From Saposhnikovia divaricata (lineage: Eukaryota > Streptophyta > Magnoliopsida > Apiales > Apiaceae): DNA of 64,000 nt. Shown here piece after piece: positions 32,795 through 42,400 of the stretch (within the stretch, counting starts at the first letter, position 1; every line of letters starts with the position of its first letter). The stretch covers positions 7,368,001 through 7,432,000 of the forward strand of contig CM071595.1 of NCBI GenBank assembly GCA_036435485.1, read 5' to 3'. The notes beneath the pieces are model-generated. The model did not search any database. It saw nothing but the letters and a program-made list of their open reading frames with translations, and was not told the origin of the DNA. A program made the translations under genes and the position numbers.

Positions 32795-33447
32795 ATATTT
32801 TAGGAATTTTTATGTACTCACAGGTATTTTTCGTAATTTTTCCTAATAATTTAGGAATTTTTATGTAGCAACAGGTATTTTCCTTAATTTTTCCTAATAA
32901 TTTAGGAATTTTTATGTACCAACGGGTATTTTCCTTAACTATTCCTAATAATTTAGGAATTTTTATGTACCCACGGGTATTTTCCTTAATTATTCCTAAT
33001 AATTTAGGAATTTTTAATGTACCCACGGGTATTTTCCTTAATTATTCCTAATAATTTAGGAATTTTTATGTACCAATAGGTATTTTTCTAAATTATTCCT
33101 AATAATTTAGGAATTTTTAATGTACCCACGGGTATTTTCCTTAATTATTCCTAATAATTTAAGAATTTTTAATGTACCCACAGGTATTTTTCTAAATTAT
33201 TTCTAATAATTTAGGAATTTTTATGTACCCACAGGTATTTTTCGTAATTTTTCCTAATAATTTTAGGAAATTTTTTATACCCACAGGTATTTTCCTTAAT
33301 TATTCCTAATAATTTAGGAATTTTTATGTACCCACGGGTATTTTTCTAAATTATTTCTAATAATTTAGGAATTTTTATGTACCCACGGGTATTTTTCGTA
33401 ATTATTCCTAATAATTTAGGAATTTTTAATGTACCAACAGGTATTTA
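32795..33447. repeat. About 13 tandem copies of a 50-53 bp AT-rich unit
   Basis: Each unit contains AATAATTTAGGAATTTTTAT, then GTACCCACGGGTATTTT-like text. Units start near 32800, 32851, 32903, 32954, 33004, 33057, 33109, 33162, 33212, 33264, 33315, 33365 and 33417. The segment TACCCACGGGTA is itself an inverted repeat. It lies in the 3' non-coding part of the nested element. Confidence 0.92.
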
Positions 33448-33544
33448 TTTTGTCAAATTGTGAAGTGCAGGGACCTTTTTGTAAAGTAGATAGAACTTGG
33501 GGTATCAAATTGCAGTTTGGCAATTCAACCTTCATCTTGTGGTA

Positions 33545-34470
33545 CACCCTGGGCGGGGGTACCACCGCCTAGGAGGTTTCTTTGTGTGCCACGCCCAGGA
33601 AGAAAGCCTGGGGTGGCGTGGGTGACTTTTTTTTTGTTTTTTTTTTTGTTTTTTTTTTCTTCTTTTTTTTTTTTTTAAACCATCAGGTTTTATACATTTT
33701 ATTTTCGATAATTTTTACCAAAAATAAAATGTTGGGCCTCATGCCTTAGAAATAATTTTATAAATTATTCAAACATTTTTTTTTGATTTAATAGGTATTT
33801 TTACCCATTTTATCATCACTTCTAGCCTATTTTCAGAATTTTTAAGGATTTTATTCCTTTTTTAATTTCTGAAAAATGGCTTGTCGTTCGAAGAGGAGCC
33901 CTGGGCGTGGGTACCCCCGCCAAGGAAGTTGGTCTCCTGGGCGTGGGTATTTCATGCCTTCAATTTTCAAAATTTATTCTGGGCGTGGGTACCCCCGCCA
34001 AGGAGACCTTCTCCTTAGGCACGCCAAGGAAGTTGGTCTCCTGGGCGTGGGTATTTCATGCCTTCAATTTTCAAAATTTATTCTGGGCGTGGGTACCCCC
34101 GCCAAGGAGACCTTCTCCTTAGGCATGTCAAGGAAGCTGGTCTTCTGGGCGTGGGTATTTCATGCCTTTATTTGTACAACCACTCTAGGCGTGGGTATCC
34201 CCGCCAAGGAGATGTTTTTGCCAACCACGTCTAGGAGATATGGCTTCCTGACCGTGGGTATTTTTTCACCCTCAATTCGTACAACCTTGGCGTGGGTACC
34301 CCCGCCAAGGAGGCACTTTGTGATACCTTGTCTTATGATTTTAAGTCTTCTTGGCGTGGGTACTTTAATACCCTTCATTTGTTACTCCAGCCTTGGCGTG
34401 GGTATCCCCGCCAAGGAGGCTTTATTTGATCCAACGCCTAGGAGATTTAGCTTCTTGGGCGTTGGTGTTC
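33545..34470. repeat. Array of a hairpin-forming motif
   Basis: TGGCGTGGGTACCCCCGCCA and close variants recur at about 33900, 33977, 34083, 34186, 34287 and 34393, with a decayed one at 33550. They alternate with a half-motif ending GGGTATTT. Main period is 101-106 bp. Arms TTGGCG/CGCCAA and GGGTACCCC pair with themselves. Long frames on either strand through this array are by-products of the repeats. Confidence 0.85.
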
Positions 34471-35177
34471 TAGGCTCCTATCCTTTGGGCCAATTTTCAT
34501 TTGTGGACCGTTTCTTTGGCTTTTGTCGGGCTCTCAGCCTTATTATTTTCGAATTTTTGAGATTCCTACAGAACCTTGAAACGACCCGTTTCTTAGCTTT
34601 CGTGACCTTCAGGGCCTTAATTCGTTTGCTGAGTCCTTGATTCGAAAACGAGAATTCATTCGTGGTTGTTGGTTATCATCAACCATTCAACCTTTAACTC
34701 TCATTCTAAGATGTTGAAATGATGGAGTTCCTTAGTTTTTGCCCCCTTGCTTCATATAGTGGGGGTCTTGCTTCTCGGTTGATCGTTCAAGAAGTTCACT
34801 TGCCACTGAGCACTTGACTTCAAGTCTGGTGTGCCTTGGCTGGTTGTCAACCCTCTATCTTACTTCTAGGTTTCCAACCTTCTTCTTATACTTGTAGAAC
34901 CTTGGCTAGGTTTTAAGTAGCCTGATGCCTCTTATCAGGTTCGTTTGGAGGCAGATAACCTTGTTGGCCATCAAGGCTTGAATTTTGAGATTTGAAGTTC
35001 AAGACCTCAAGTGTGGAATTGTAAAGGACTTCTTATCTCAATACTCTCATTAACAGTTTCCGTGCTTTCAGGAAATATCAAGGAGCCAACCAGTCTTAAG
35101 ATGAGTTTTGATAGGGTCTATCTGACAGCTTCCTACATCAAACGGTGCCACCAACTTCAAATCGATGGTGGGGGTCT
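34471..35177. other. Non-coding part of the nested Tat element
   Basis: No supportable gene. T-rich text with no recognisable protein; likely spacer left after loss of integrase. Confidence 0.45.
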
Positions 35178-35900
35178 TCAGGACTTGGAAGTAGACGCTC
35201 CCAGAATGGGTCTCGACCCTTGAATTGAGGTAAGGCATCGACCTTTGTAGTCTCCTCCCTTGGGATATACTTGGGACTCATCTAACTGGGCTATCGCAGC
35301 TTTCACAATCCTCAAGTATTGGGGCATATTCTTTTCTCTAACCTCAAACTCTCCATTGACTTGTGAGACTACCAACTTTGAGTCTCCACAGACTTTCAGG
35401 TTCTTGACCCTCAGGGCTCTTGTCAGTCTAAGGTCGGCTATCAGAGCTTCATACTCCGCCTCGTTGTAGGTTGTTTGGAAGTCCAACTTCAAGGCATACT
35501 CGAGTGTGAACCCATCGGGGCTTTGCAGAACTTAACCTGCACCACTGGTTTTTGTTTTTGATGCCCCATAAAAATAGAGCTTTTTGTTTTTGATGCCCCA
35601 TCAAAATAGAGCATCCAATATTCCTTCTTCTCTTCCAGGGGTTTCTCACCTTGCTGACCTTCCTGGTCTATTACCTCCTGCCCCCCGACTTCTTGGTTGT
35701 CAATGGTATATTCAACCACGAAGTCAGCTAGAGCCTGAGCTTTGATGGCCGTACTAGGCTAGTACTTAACATCGAATTCTCCTAGTTTGATTGCCCACTT
35801 GATGAGCCTTCCATTGGCTTTCGGGATATGCAATATGTTTCTTCAGCGGGTGTTCCATCAGGACTTCAACGTTTGTCTTTATCCAGGGTCCTTCAAGGAC
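35178..35900 (-). pseudogene. RNase H remnants of the nested Tat element
   Basis: The frame 35492-35178 carries NEAEYEALIADLRLTRAL and GDSKLVVSQVNGEFEV, the middle of an archaeal-type RNase H. The frame 35719-35489 carries YFDGASKTK, the start of that domain, with a local duplication of the KTK/MGHQKQK segment breaking the frame. Sequence to about 35850 preserves scraps of the end of the first RNase H. RT upstream and integrase downstream are missing. Confidence 0.75.
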
Positions 35901-36227
35901 TTAAACTCTTATCTGCTGTAACCTAACTCTACCATTCGGGGTATGCATTCGTTTGTTTTCATTCGTGTATTCTTTTATTTTCGGTACTTGGTCTTCTTTG
36001 ACTCACACATCAGGTGCTTGGCACATAAATAAAATCACAATCAATGAATGGAAAAAACTTGCATTAATAACTTGGAAATGGGTTCAACCCTTACATGGAG
36101 TACTACTGTCCTACTCGGAGCAACATGCTCTGCAATGGTTTTAATGAACCTTATTTCTACTTCTACTATATAAATATGAAGCTAAGTCCTACTAGGATAA
36201 CTTGAGCCCAATCGAGCCTTTTCAAGA
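35901..36227. other. Non-coding gap of the nested Tat element
   Basis: No protein is recognisable between the RNase H remnants and the gag-protease ORF. Here RT should be. Confidence 0.45.
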
Positions 36228-38903
36228 CTAGGTCTGCACCACTTGATTTTGTTTTTGATGCTCCATCAAAATAGAACACCCACCACTCCTTCTGGTCTCC
36301 TCATTCTTATTCTGAAGTTCACTTCCTGCTTGGGGTACTACCTCCTGCCCCCCGACTTCTTGGTTGCCAATGGTACACTCAACCACAAAGTCAGTTAACG
36401 CCTTATCCTCAATGACTGTCCGAGGCTTCTGTGTGATGTCCTCTGCTGACCTTTCTTTGTGTTCCTTACCACTATGGACATCCATGTCTTCAATCGGAAG
36501 GACCTGCCCCCCGACTCCATCAGGCCTTAACGAGGCTACATAACAGCTTCGTGCCATCTTCTGATCACCTTTATGTTCTCCAACACCATTCCTGGTAGGG
36601 AACTTGATCTTCACATGATAGGTTGAGGCAACAGCCTTGAATGCATGAAGTCCAGTCCTTCCAAGGATAGCGTTGTACGTTGAATCCGCCTTGATTACCA
36701 GGAAGTTCAACATCTGAGTGGCCTCCTTGGGCTCTTGCCCAATAGTTACAGGTAGCTGAATAGTCCCTTCAACTTTGGATTTTACTCCATTAAATCCGTA
36801 TATAGGCATGTTATTGGGGGTCAACTGAGAATCAGTGTATCCCATCTTCACAAACGCATCATGAAACAGAATGTCAACGGAAGCTCCATTGTCTATCAAG
36901 ACTCGCTTCACCTCCGAGTTTCCAATCACAGGAGTTATGACCAACGGGTCGTCATGGGGGAACTTCACCCCTTCCAAGTCTGAGTCATCAAAACTAATCG
37001 CTACCTCAGTTTTTGCAAGCTTCGGGGCCTCTCCCACGATGTGCAACACCTCTCGGGCATAAGCCTTTCGAGAGTTCCTAGTTGTCCCGGCCGCAGTTGG
37101 GCCTCCTGAGATCATGTTGATTACTGGCCCTCGGGGCTGTGGGTTGCGATCTTGATCGTCATCCCTTCTATTATAGTCTCTTCTCTGATTAGCACGGTCT
37201 TCACCCTTAGTGAAGTGCCTTAGCTTCCCTCTACGGATCAAAAACTCAATCTCATCTTTGAGTTGCTTACAATCGTCAGTGTCATGCCCCACGTCTCTAT
37301 GGAATCTGCAATACTGATTCTGGTTTCTCTTTGCGGGATCACCCCTGAGTGGCTTCGGCCATCTGAAATCCTTATCATTCTCAATGTCCAACAAGATTCG
37401 ACTCCTAGGAGTATTCAACCTTGCATACTCAGCGAACCTTGACCCTTGGTTCTTCTTAGGGGTAGAGTCGGAGTCCTCGCTAGTTCGGGGATACTTGTCC
37501 CTAGCATCATACTCTTGATCATCATAGTCCTGGTCTTGCTTTCGCTTCTTGGAGTCATTGTTACCTCCTCCTCCACCTACGGTGGTTTCTTTCTTCAAGC
37601 TATCCTCAGCTTTAATATACTTATCAGCCCTTCGTTGGAGCTCAGCCATATTTTCTGGGGGATGCTTCGCTAATGACCTTTTAAAGAAGAGGTCAGTGGT
37701 TCCGTGCTCCAGGGCTACCATGGCCACCTTATTCTCCAAGTCAGTGATATTTAGAGTCTCCTTAGTGAATCGCTTAAGGTAATCCCTTAGATTTTCATTC
37801 TTTCCTTGTACCACATACATAAGAGACGCAGAGCTCTTCTCATGAACTCTTCCACTAATGAATTGGCTGATAAAAGCAGTGCTCAATTCCTTAAAAGATC
37901 CAATTGAATTTGCAGGTAAACGGCTGTACCACCTTTGAGCCATACCCGACAGGGTTTGAGGGAACGCCCTACACTTGAGAGCGTCACTAGCAGGCTGCAA
38001 CAGCAGTGCGTTCGAGAATGTTCTCACATGGTTTGCGGGATCACCCGTTCCATCATAAGCCTTTATTGTAGGCATCTTAAACTTCCTAGAGATGTGAGCA
38101 TTCATCACTTCCTCGGTGAACGGGGGTGTTGGATCATCAGGATCTCCGAGAGGCATCAGATCTTTGGGGTTTCCCTTGGGAATTTCCATCCTTGTGGTTG
38201 TTCTTCCGAATGAGGCATCAGCCCTTCTTCGTCTCCTTGAAGACCTCTCCAAATCAATGATGGGAATCGTTCCTGAGGTTGGAGGAGGTCGAGTTTGATT
38301 CTGTCTTGCTTGCTCCATTGCTATGTCATCCTTCAGCCTTTGGATCTCAGCCTCGTGAGCCTTAATCCTCTCCTCAGCCGTTGGTGGAGGTCCATCATGG
38401 ATCCCTTGAGTCCTTCCTTGAGGCTCTCTTCTAGCACGTTGCCTCCTCGGGGCTTCATCACGATCATCATCCTCAGACGATGAATCATCAGTATAAGGGC
38501 CGGAGTAGTCATCATAATCTCGGTCCCGGATTTGTAAGGCATGACCACTTGGTCCTGAGCCTTGAATCATCGGGGGGTAGTTGGGCAGACCGTGCCTGGG
38601 ATTAGTGTACAAGGGGAGATCCGTAGTATGGATCTGTACCCCTGGTGGCGGGTTGTTCGGATCAACAATCTGGAGAGAGTTGGTCGCTTGTCCTGCCTGA
38701 TTGGACAGAGGCAACGTACTCTCAGCATGGGGGATCACCCCTGGTTGCTGAGAAACTTGAGAGTGGATAATGACAGCTGATGCTGGGGGAGCCTGTTGAA
38801 TGATTGTCCCTGATGCTGGGGGAGTCTGCTCGGTGAGAGGTGGGGCAGAGCTAATTGGCACGGTCTCAGTTACAACTGGTGTTGTTCTTCGTGTTTGAAC
38901 CAT
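36228..38903 (-). CDS. gag-pro: Gag-protease ORF of the nested Tat element, 891 aa
   Basis: The N-terminus is Pro/Ser-rich, then acidic and Arg-rich (about 120-235). Retrotrans_gag spans about 270-390 (MAQRWYSRLPANSIGSF). A Cys/His knuckle CRFHRDVGHDTDDC lies at about 532-545. The aspartic protease active site is D671 in LIDNGAS, followed by the flap and ILGR motif (about 747-750). After the protease the frame jumps straight to the RNase H linker (ALTDFVVECTIGNQEVGGQE, about 835-855), so the whole RT is missing, and it ends soon after. Start is 34 bases from the LTR edge. The frame is open, so gag is probably still made and could package RNA with help from an intact Tat element. Confidence 0.9.
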   Translation of the reverse strand: MVQTRRTTPVVTETVPISSAPPLTEQTPPASGTIIQQAPPASAVIIHSQVSQQPGVIPHAESTLPLSNQAGQATNSLQIVDPNNPPPGVQIHTTDLPLYTNPRHGLPNYPPMIQGSGPSGHALQIRDRDYDDYSGPYTDDSSSEDDDRDEAPRRQRARREPQGRTQGIHDGPPPTAEERIKAHEAEIQRLKDDIAMEQARQNQTRPPPTSGTIPIIDLERSSRRRRRADASFGRTTTRMEIPKGNPKDLMPLGDPDDPTPPFTEEVMNAHISRKFKMPTIKAYDGTGDPANHVRTFSNALLLQPASDALKCRAFPQTLSGMAQRWYSRLPANSIGSFKELSTAFISQFISGRVHEKSSASLMYVVQGKNENLRDYLKRFTKETLNITDLENKVAMVALEHGTTDLFFKRSLAKHPPENMAELQRRADKYIKAEDSLKKETTVGGGGGNNDSKKRKQDQDYDDQEYDARDKYPRTSEDSDSTPKKNQGSRFAEYARLNTPRSRILLDIENDKDFRWPKPLRGDPAKRNQNQYCRFHRDVGHDTDDCKQLKDEIEFLIRRGKLRHFTKGEDRANQRRDYNRRDDDQDRNPQPRGPVINMISGGPTAAGTTRNSRKAYAREVLHIVGEAPKLAKTEVAISFDDSDLEGVKFPHDDPLVITPVIGNSEVKRVLIDNGASVDILFHDAFVKMGYTDSQLTPNNMPIYGFNGVKSKVEGTIQLPVTIGQEPKEATQMLNFLVIKADSTYNAILGRTGLHAFKAVASTYHVKIKFPTRNGVGEHKGDQKMARSCYVASLRPDGVGGQVLPIEDMDVHSGKEHKERSAEDITQKPRTVIEDKALTDFVVECTIGNQEVGGQEVVPQAGSELQNKNEETRRSGGCSILMEHQKQNQVVQT

Positions 38904-38916
38904 GGTTGATGTTGTC

Positions 38917-38934
38917 TTCCCACAGACGGCGCCA
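38917..38934 (-). other. Primer binding site of the nested Tat element
   Basis: On the minus strand TGGCGCCGTCTGTGGGAA, two bases inside the 5' LTR. It shares TGGCGCCG with the site at 9044-9061 and then differs, so a different tRNA may be used. Confidence 0.7.
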
Positions 38935-38936
38935 AA

Positions 38937-39448
38937 TGTTGTGGAATAAAAACTAGGTTGAAATTATTGCGGCTAGGGTTTATATATTTAATGCTAGGGT
39001 TCGTGAGCTTCGTGCTTTAATGGCTGCTTCTGCGTTCAAGACTTAAACGGTCCTCACAGAATGCCTACGTATCTCTGTAATTAGAGAATCAAGCCAATAA
39101 AACGTAGTTCTGAGAATGAGGGGTCAGGCCCTTTATATAGGCTGAGAAGCCTTAGAATTATGGTAGAATTCGGAGACTTGGTGGACAAGTCTTTGAGGAA
39201 AGTTCTAGATCTATTCCTTATAGGAATCAGTTTCCATATCGAATTGGATGCCTTGGTGGCTAAGTTTGATGGGGAATTATCCTTATCCGACTCTTATTGC
39301 TGAGCTGTTTATTTCCCCCAATATTAATTACGAAATTAATATTTAAATAGGGTTTTGGACCCTGTTGGTGGGCCCCACGTTTGGACCATACCGGGCCTAA
39401 TTAATGCAACATTAATGTGCCTTTAGGGCTTATTTTTAGCCCATATCA
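38937..39448 (-). repeat. 5' LTR of the nested Tat element, 512 bp
   Basis: Matches 31932-32445; followed by ATATG, the target duplication. It contains CCCTTTATATAGGCTGAG, a likely TATA region. Confidence 0.93.
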
Positions 39449-39670
39449 ATATGATAAATTAATTAATAAAATAGAAGTAAATATCTACAAATATTCTAAA
39501 AATACTGAAGTATGAAGTATTAAATAATATGAATAAACAAAGTGAAAAATAACTAAACAAGCAAAAAAATCATATGGTAAAATAATTATACAAGTGATTT
39601 CAAACAACAAATATTCACAGAATAATCACTTGCAAAATTATTAAATATCAAATTTCAGATATTAACAGTA

Positions 39671-42400
39671 TTAATTACTAGGACTGTTTAACATACCCAA
39701 TTCACTAACAATTCTAGTGAATAAGGATTCATTAAGCGACTTAGTAAAAATATCTGCAGTTTGATCTCCAGAGCCTACAAATAGTAGTTCCACTGTACCA
39801 TTCATTACATGCTCTCTTATAAAATGATACCTTATGTCAATGTGCTTTGTCCTTGAGTGCTGCACAGGATTGCTTGCGATTGCTATGGCACTTGTATTAT
39901 CACATAAAATAGGAATATTTTCCAATACAATGCCATAGTCCATTAATTGATTCCTTATCCATAAGATCTGAGCACAACAGCTTCCAGCAGCTATATATTC
40001 AGCTTCGGCTGTAGAGTTTGAAACTGTTTGCTGTTTCTTACTGAACCAGGATACCAATCTTCCACCTAGGTATTGACAACTCCCAGATGTACTTTTCCTG
40101 TCTACAACACTTCCTGCATAGTCAGAATCTGTATATCCAATTAAAGTAAAACCAGTTTCATTAGGGTACCAGATGCCAAAATTAGGCGTACCCTTTAGAT
40201 ATCTTAAGATTCTTTTGACAACAGTGAGATGGATTTCTTTAGGGTTCGCTTGGAACCTTGCACACAAGCATGTGGCAAACATTATATCTGTTCTACTAGC
40301 AGTTAGGTAAAGCAATGAGCCAATCATACCTCTATAGCCTGTGATATCTACCTTGGCAGAACTTTCACATAAACCAATTTTGACAGCTATAGTTGATGGT
40401 GTCTTTGCTGATGAGCACTCCTCCATGTGATATTTCTTGAGGAGCTCCTTAATGTACTTGGATTGACAAATAAATATTCCATCTTGTTTCTGACTTATTT
40501 GTAATCCAAGAAAGAATTTCAATTCTCCCATCATGCTCATTTCAAACCTACCCTGCATTAACTTAGAAAACTTCTTGCATAGAAGCTCATTAGTAGACCC
40601 AAATATAATATCGTCCACATAGACTTGGAATAGTATTATATCATTCTTATGTCTTTTAGTGAAGAGAGTTTTGTCTATGACACCTCTTATAAAACCATTT
40701 TCTAATAGAAATTCAGAAAGAGTGTCATACCATTTTCTTGGGGCTTGCTTAAGACCATAGATAGCTTTGTAAAGAAAGTAGACATAGTCCAGATGATCTT
40801 GATCTTCAAAACAAGGGGGCTGTTCTACATACACTTCTTCATCTAGCTTACCATTCAGAAAGGCACTCTTGACATCCATTTGATAAACTTTGAATCTTGA
40901 ATAGGATGCAAATGCCAAGAATATTCTGATGGCCTCAATTCTTGCCACTGGAGCATAGGTCTCGTCATAATCAATGCCTTCAGCTTGAGAATAACCTTTA
41001 GCTACCAGTCTTGCTTTGTTTCTTATCACAGTGCCATCTTCATCTAATTTGTTTCTGAATACCCATCTTGTGTCCACCACTTTTCTATCTTTAGGTCTGG
41101 GTACCAGTTTCCATACTTCTAGTTGCTTAAATTGATTGAGTTCATCTTGCATAGCAATCACCCAATCAGGATCAGATAGAGCTTCTTCTACTTTCTTAGG
41201 TTCCATGACATACAGGAACCCAGAATAGTTACATTGATTCTGATAAGCTCTTCTTGTTTTCACGCCAACATCTGGATCACCAAGAATCAGCTCAAAAGGA
41301 TGAGCTCTATTCCAAACATTTTGTCTGGGAAGAATTGATCTTGACGATTCGCCTTGATCTTCAGTATGATGTTGAGTATGACTTGTTGACCCTTCATTAT
41401 CTCCCCCTGAGTTGTTGCCAGTTTGACTTATTGATGGTTCAAGAGTATCAGTGGTGTCTTGAAAATTATCATTGTTTTCACCAGCATCACCTTGATCATT
41501 ACCACCAATATTTGGATTATTATTATCAGCAACAACGTCAGGTTGGTTGTCATCATCTGAATCTGAGTCTGACATGTCATCAAACTTAAGCTTTTCAGAT
41601 GGATCTTCATTTTGGATACTTGCGAGTTTTGTGTCATCAAATGTAACATTGACACTTTCCATAGTTTTCTGTTGATCAATAAGATACACCTTGTAGGCTC
41701 TTCTAGTATAACCAATAAATATTGCTTCATGTGCTTTTTCTTCAAATTTACCACCTTGATCATCTCCTTCTTTCAGCACAAAGCATTTTGTCCCAAATAC
41801 ATGGAAGTACTTGAGAGTTGGTTTCTTGTCATGTAGAGCTTCATATGGTGTCTTCATTAAGTCTTTATTGATAAGTGTTCGATTCTTGGTATAGCATGCA
41901 GTGTTGACAGCTTCAGCCCAAAAGCTCAATGGAAGCCTTGATTCACTTAGCATAGTACGTGCAGCTTCAATCAAGGTTCTATTCTTTCTTTCAACTACCC
42001 CATTTTGTTGAGGAGTGCTGGGAGCCGAGTACTGTCTAGTTATACCCTTTTCAGTGCAAAAGTCATTCAGAACTGTATTCTTGAATTCAGTTCCGTTGTC
42101 TGACCTTATAGCTCTTACTGGACGATTAGAGTCCAGCTCAATTAACTTAATGTGATCAACTACCAGTTGTGGAGTTTCATCTTTTGAGTTCAGAAATAGT
42201 ACCCATGTGAATTTTGAGAAATCATCAATAATCACTAGAGCATATCTTTTCCTTGACATAGACATCACACTAACTGGACCAAACAAATCCATATGGAGAA
42301 GTTGTAATGGTTCAGTTATTGATGATATATTAGTGCTCTTGTGAGTTGCCCTTTTTAACTTCCCTTTTTGACAAGCATCACATAGACCTTCCTGAGTAAA
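39671..42400 (-). CDS. pol: SIRE-type integrase, RT and RNase H (3' half of gag-pol)
   Basis: From the Met at 42292 there is an open 873-codon frame; the same frame extends upstream to a TAA at 42403-42401. Integrase core: D2 (MDLFGP), D65 (RSDNGTEF), E101 (NGVVERKNR), spacing 35. After an acidic Asn/Asp linker, copia RT spans about 395-640 with YVDD at 558-561. RNase H spans about 715-850 with D722, E763 and D798. End near SELGMLNS. All catalytic residues are present, so this part is recently functional even though the upstream part is broken. Confidence 0.92.
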   Translation of the reverse strand, partial: FTQEGLCDACQKGKLKRATHKSTNISSITEPLQLLHMDLFGPVSVMSMSRKRYALVIIDDFSKFTWVLFLNSKDETPQLVVDHIKLIELDSNRPVRAIRSDNGTEFKNTVLNDFCTEKGITRQYSAPSTPQQNGVVERKNRTLIEAARTMLSESRLPLSFWAEAVNTACYTKNRTLINKDLMKTPYEALHDKKPTLKYFHVFGTKCFVLKEGDDQGGKFEEKAHEAIFIGYTRRAYKVYLIDQQKTMESVNVTFDDTKLASIQNEDPSEKLKFDDMSDSDSDDDNQPDVVADNNNPNIGGNDQGDAGENNDNFQDTTDTLEPSISQTGNNSGGDNEGSTSHTQHHTEDQGESSRSILPRQNVWNRAHPFELILGDPDVGVKTRRAYQNQCNYSGFLYVMEPKKVEEALSDPDWVIAMQDELNQFKQLEVWKLVPRPKDRKVVDTRWVFRNKLDEDGTVIRNKARLVAKGYSQAEGIDYDETYAPVARIEAIRIFLAFASYSRFKVYQMDVKSAFLNGKLDEEVYVEQPPCFEDQDHLDYVYFLYKAIYGLKQAPRKWYDTLSEFLLENGFIRGVIDKTLFTKRHKNDIILFQVYVDDIIFGSTNELLCKKFSKLMQGRFEMSMMGELKFFLGLQISQKQDGIFICQSKYIKELLKKYHMEECSSAKTPSTIAVKIGLCESSAKVDITGYRGMIGSLLYLTASRTDIMFATCLCARFQANPKEIHLTVVKRILRYLKGTPNFGIWYPNETGFTLIGYTDSDYAGSVVDRKSTSGSCQYLGGRLVSWFSKKQQTVSNSTAEAEYIAAGSCCAQILWIRNQLMDYGIVLENIPILCDNTSAIAIASNPVQHSRTKHIDIRYHFIREHVMNGTVELLFVGSGDQTADIFTKSLNESLFTRIVSELGMLNSPSN

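Larger units (their letters stand above)
31932..39448 (-). mobile_element. Nested non-autonomous Tat-type Ty3/gypsy element, 7.5 kb
   Basis: LTRs 31932-32445 and 38937-39448, exact target duplication ATATG (31927-31931 and 39449-39453), a primer site with TGGCGCC at the right inner edge and a G-run polypurine tract at the left inner edge. Internal coding is gag and protease only, followed by RNase H scraps; RT and integrase are absent. LTRs differ by about 5 substitutions and two 1-bp indels (about 1.0%), slightly less than its host's LTRs, as nesting requires. It must use enzymes made by other Tat elements. Confidence 0.92.

Noticed and set aside
33876..34640. A 254-codon plus-strand frame in the nested Tat element
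   Set aside because: It is translated from the hairpin-motif array; its repeated GVGTPAKE-type text follows the DNA repeat period, and it is antisense to the element.
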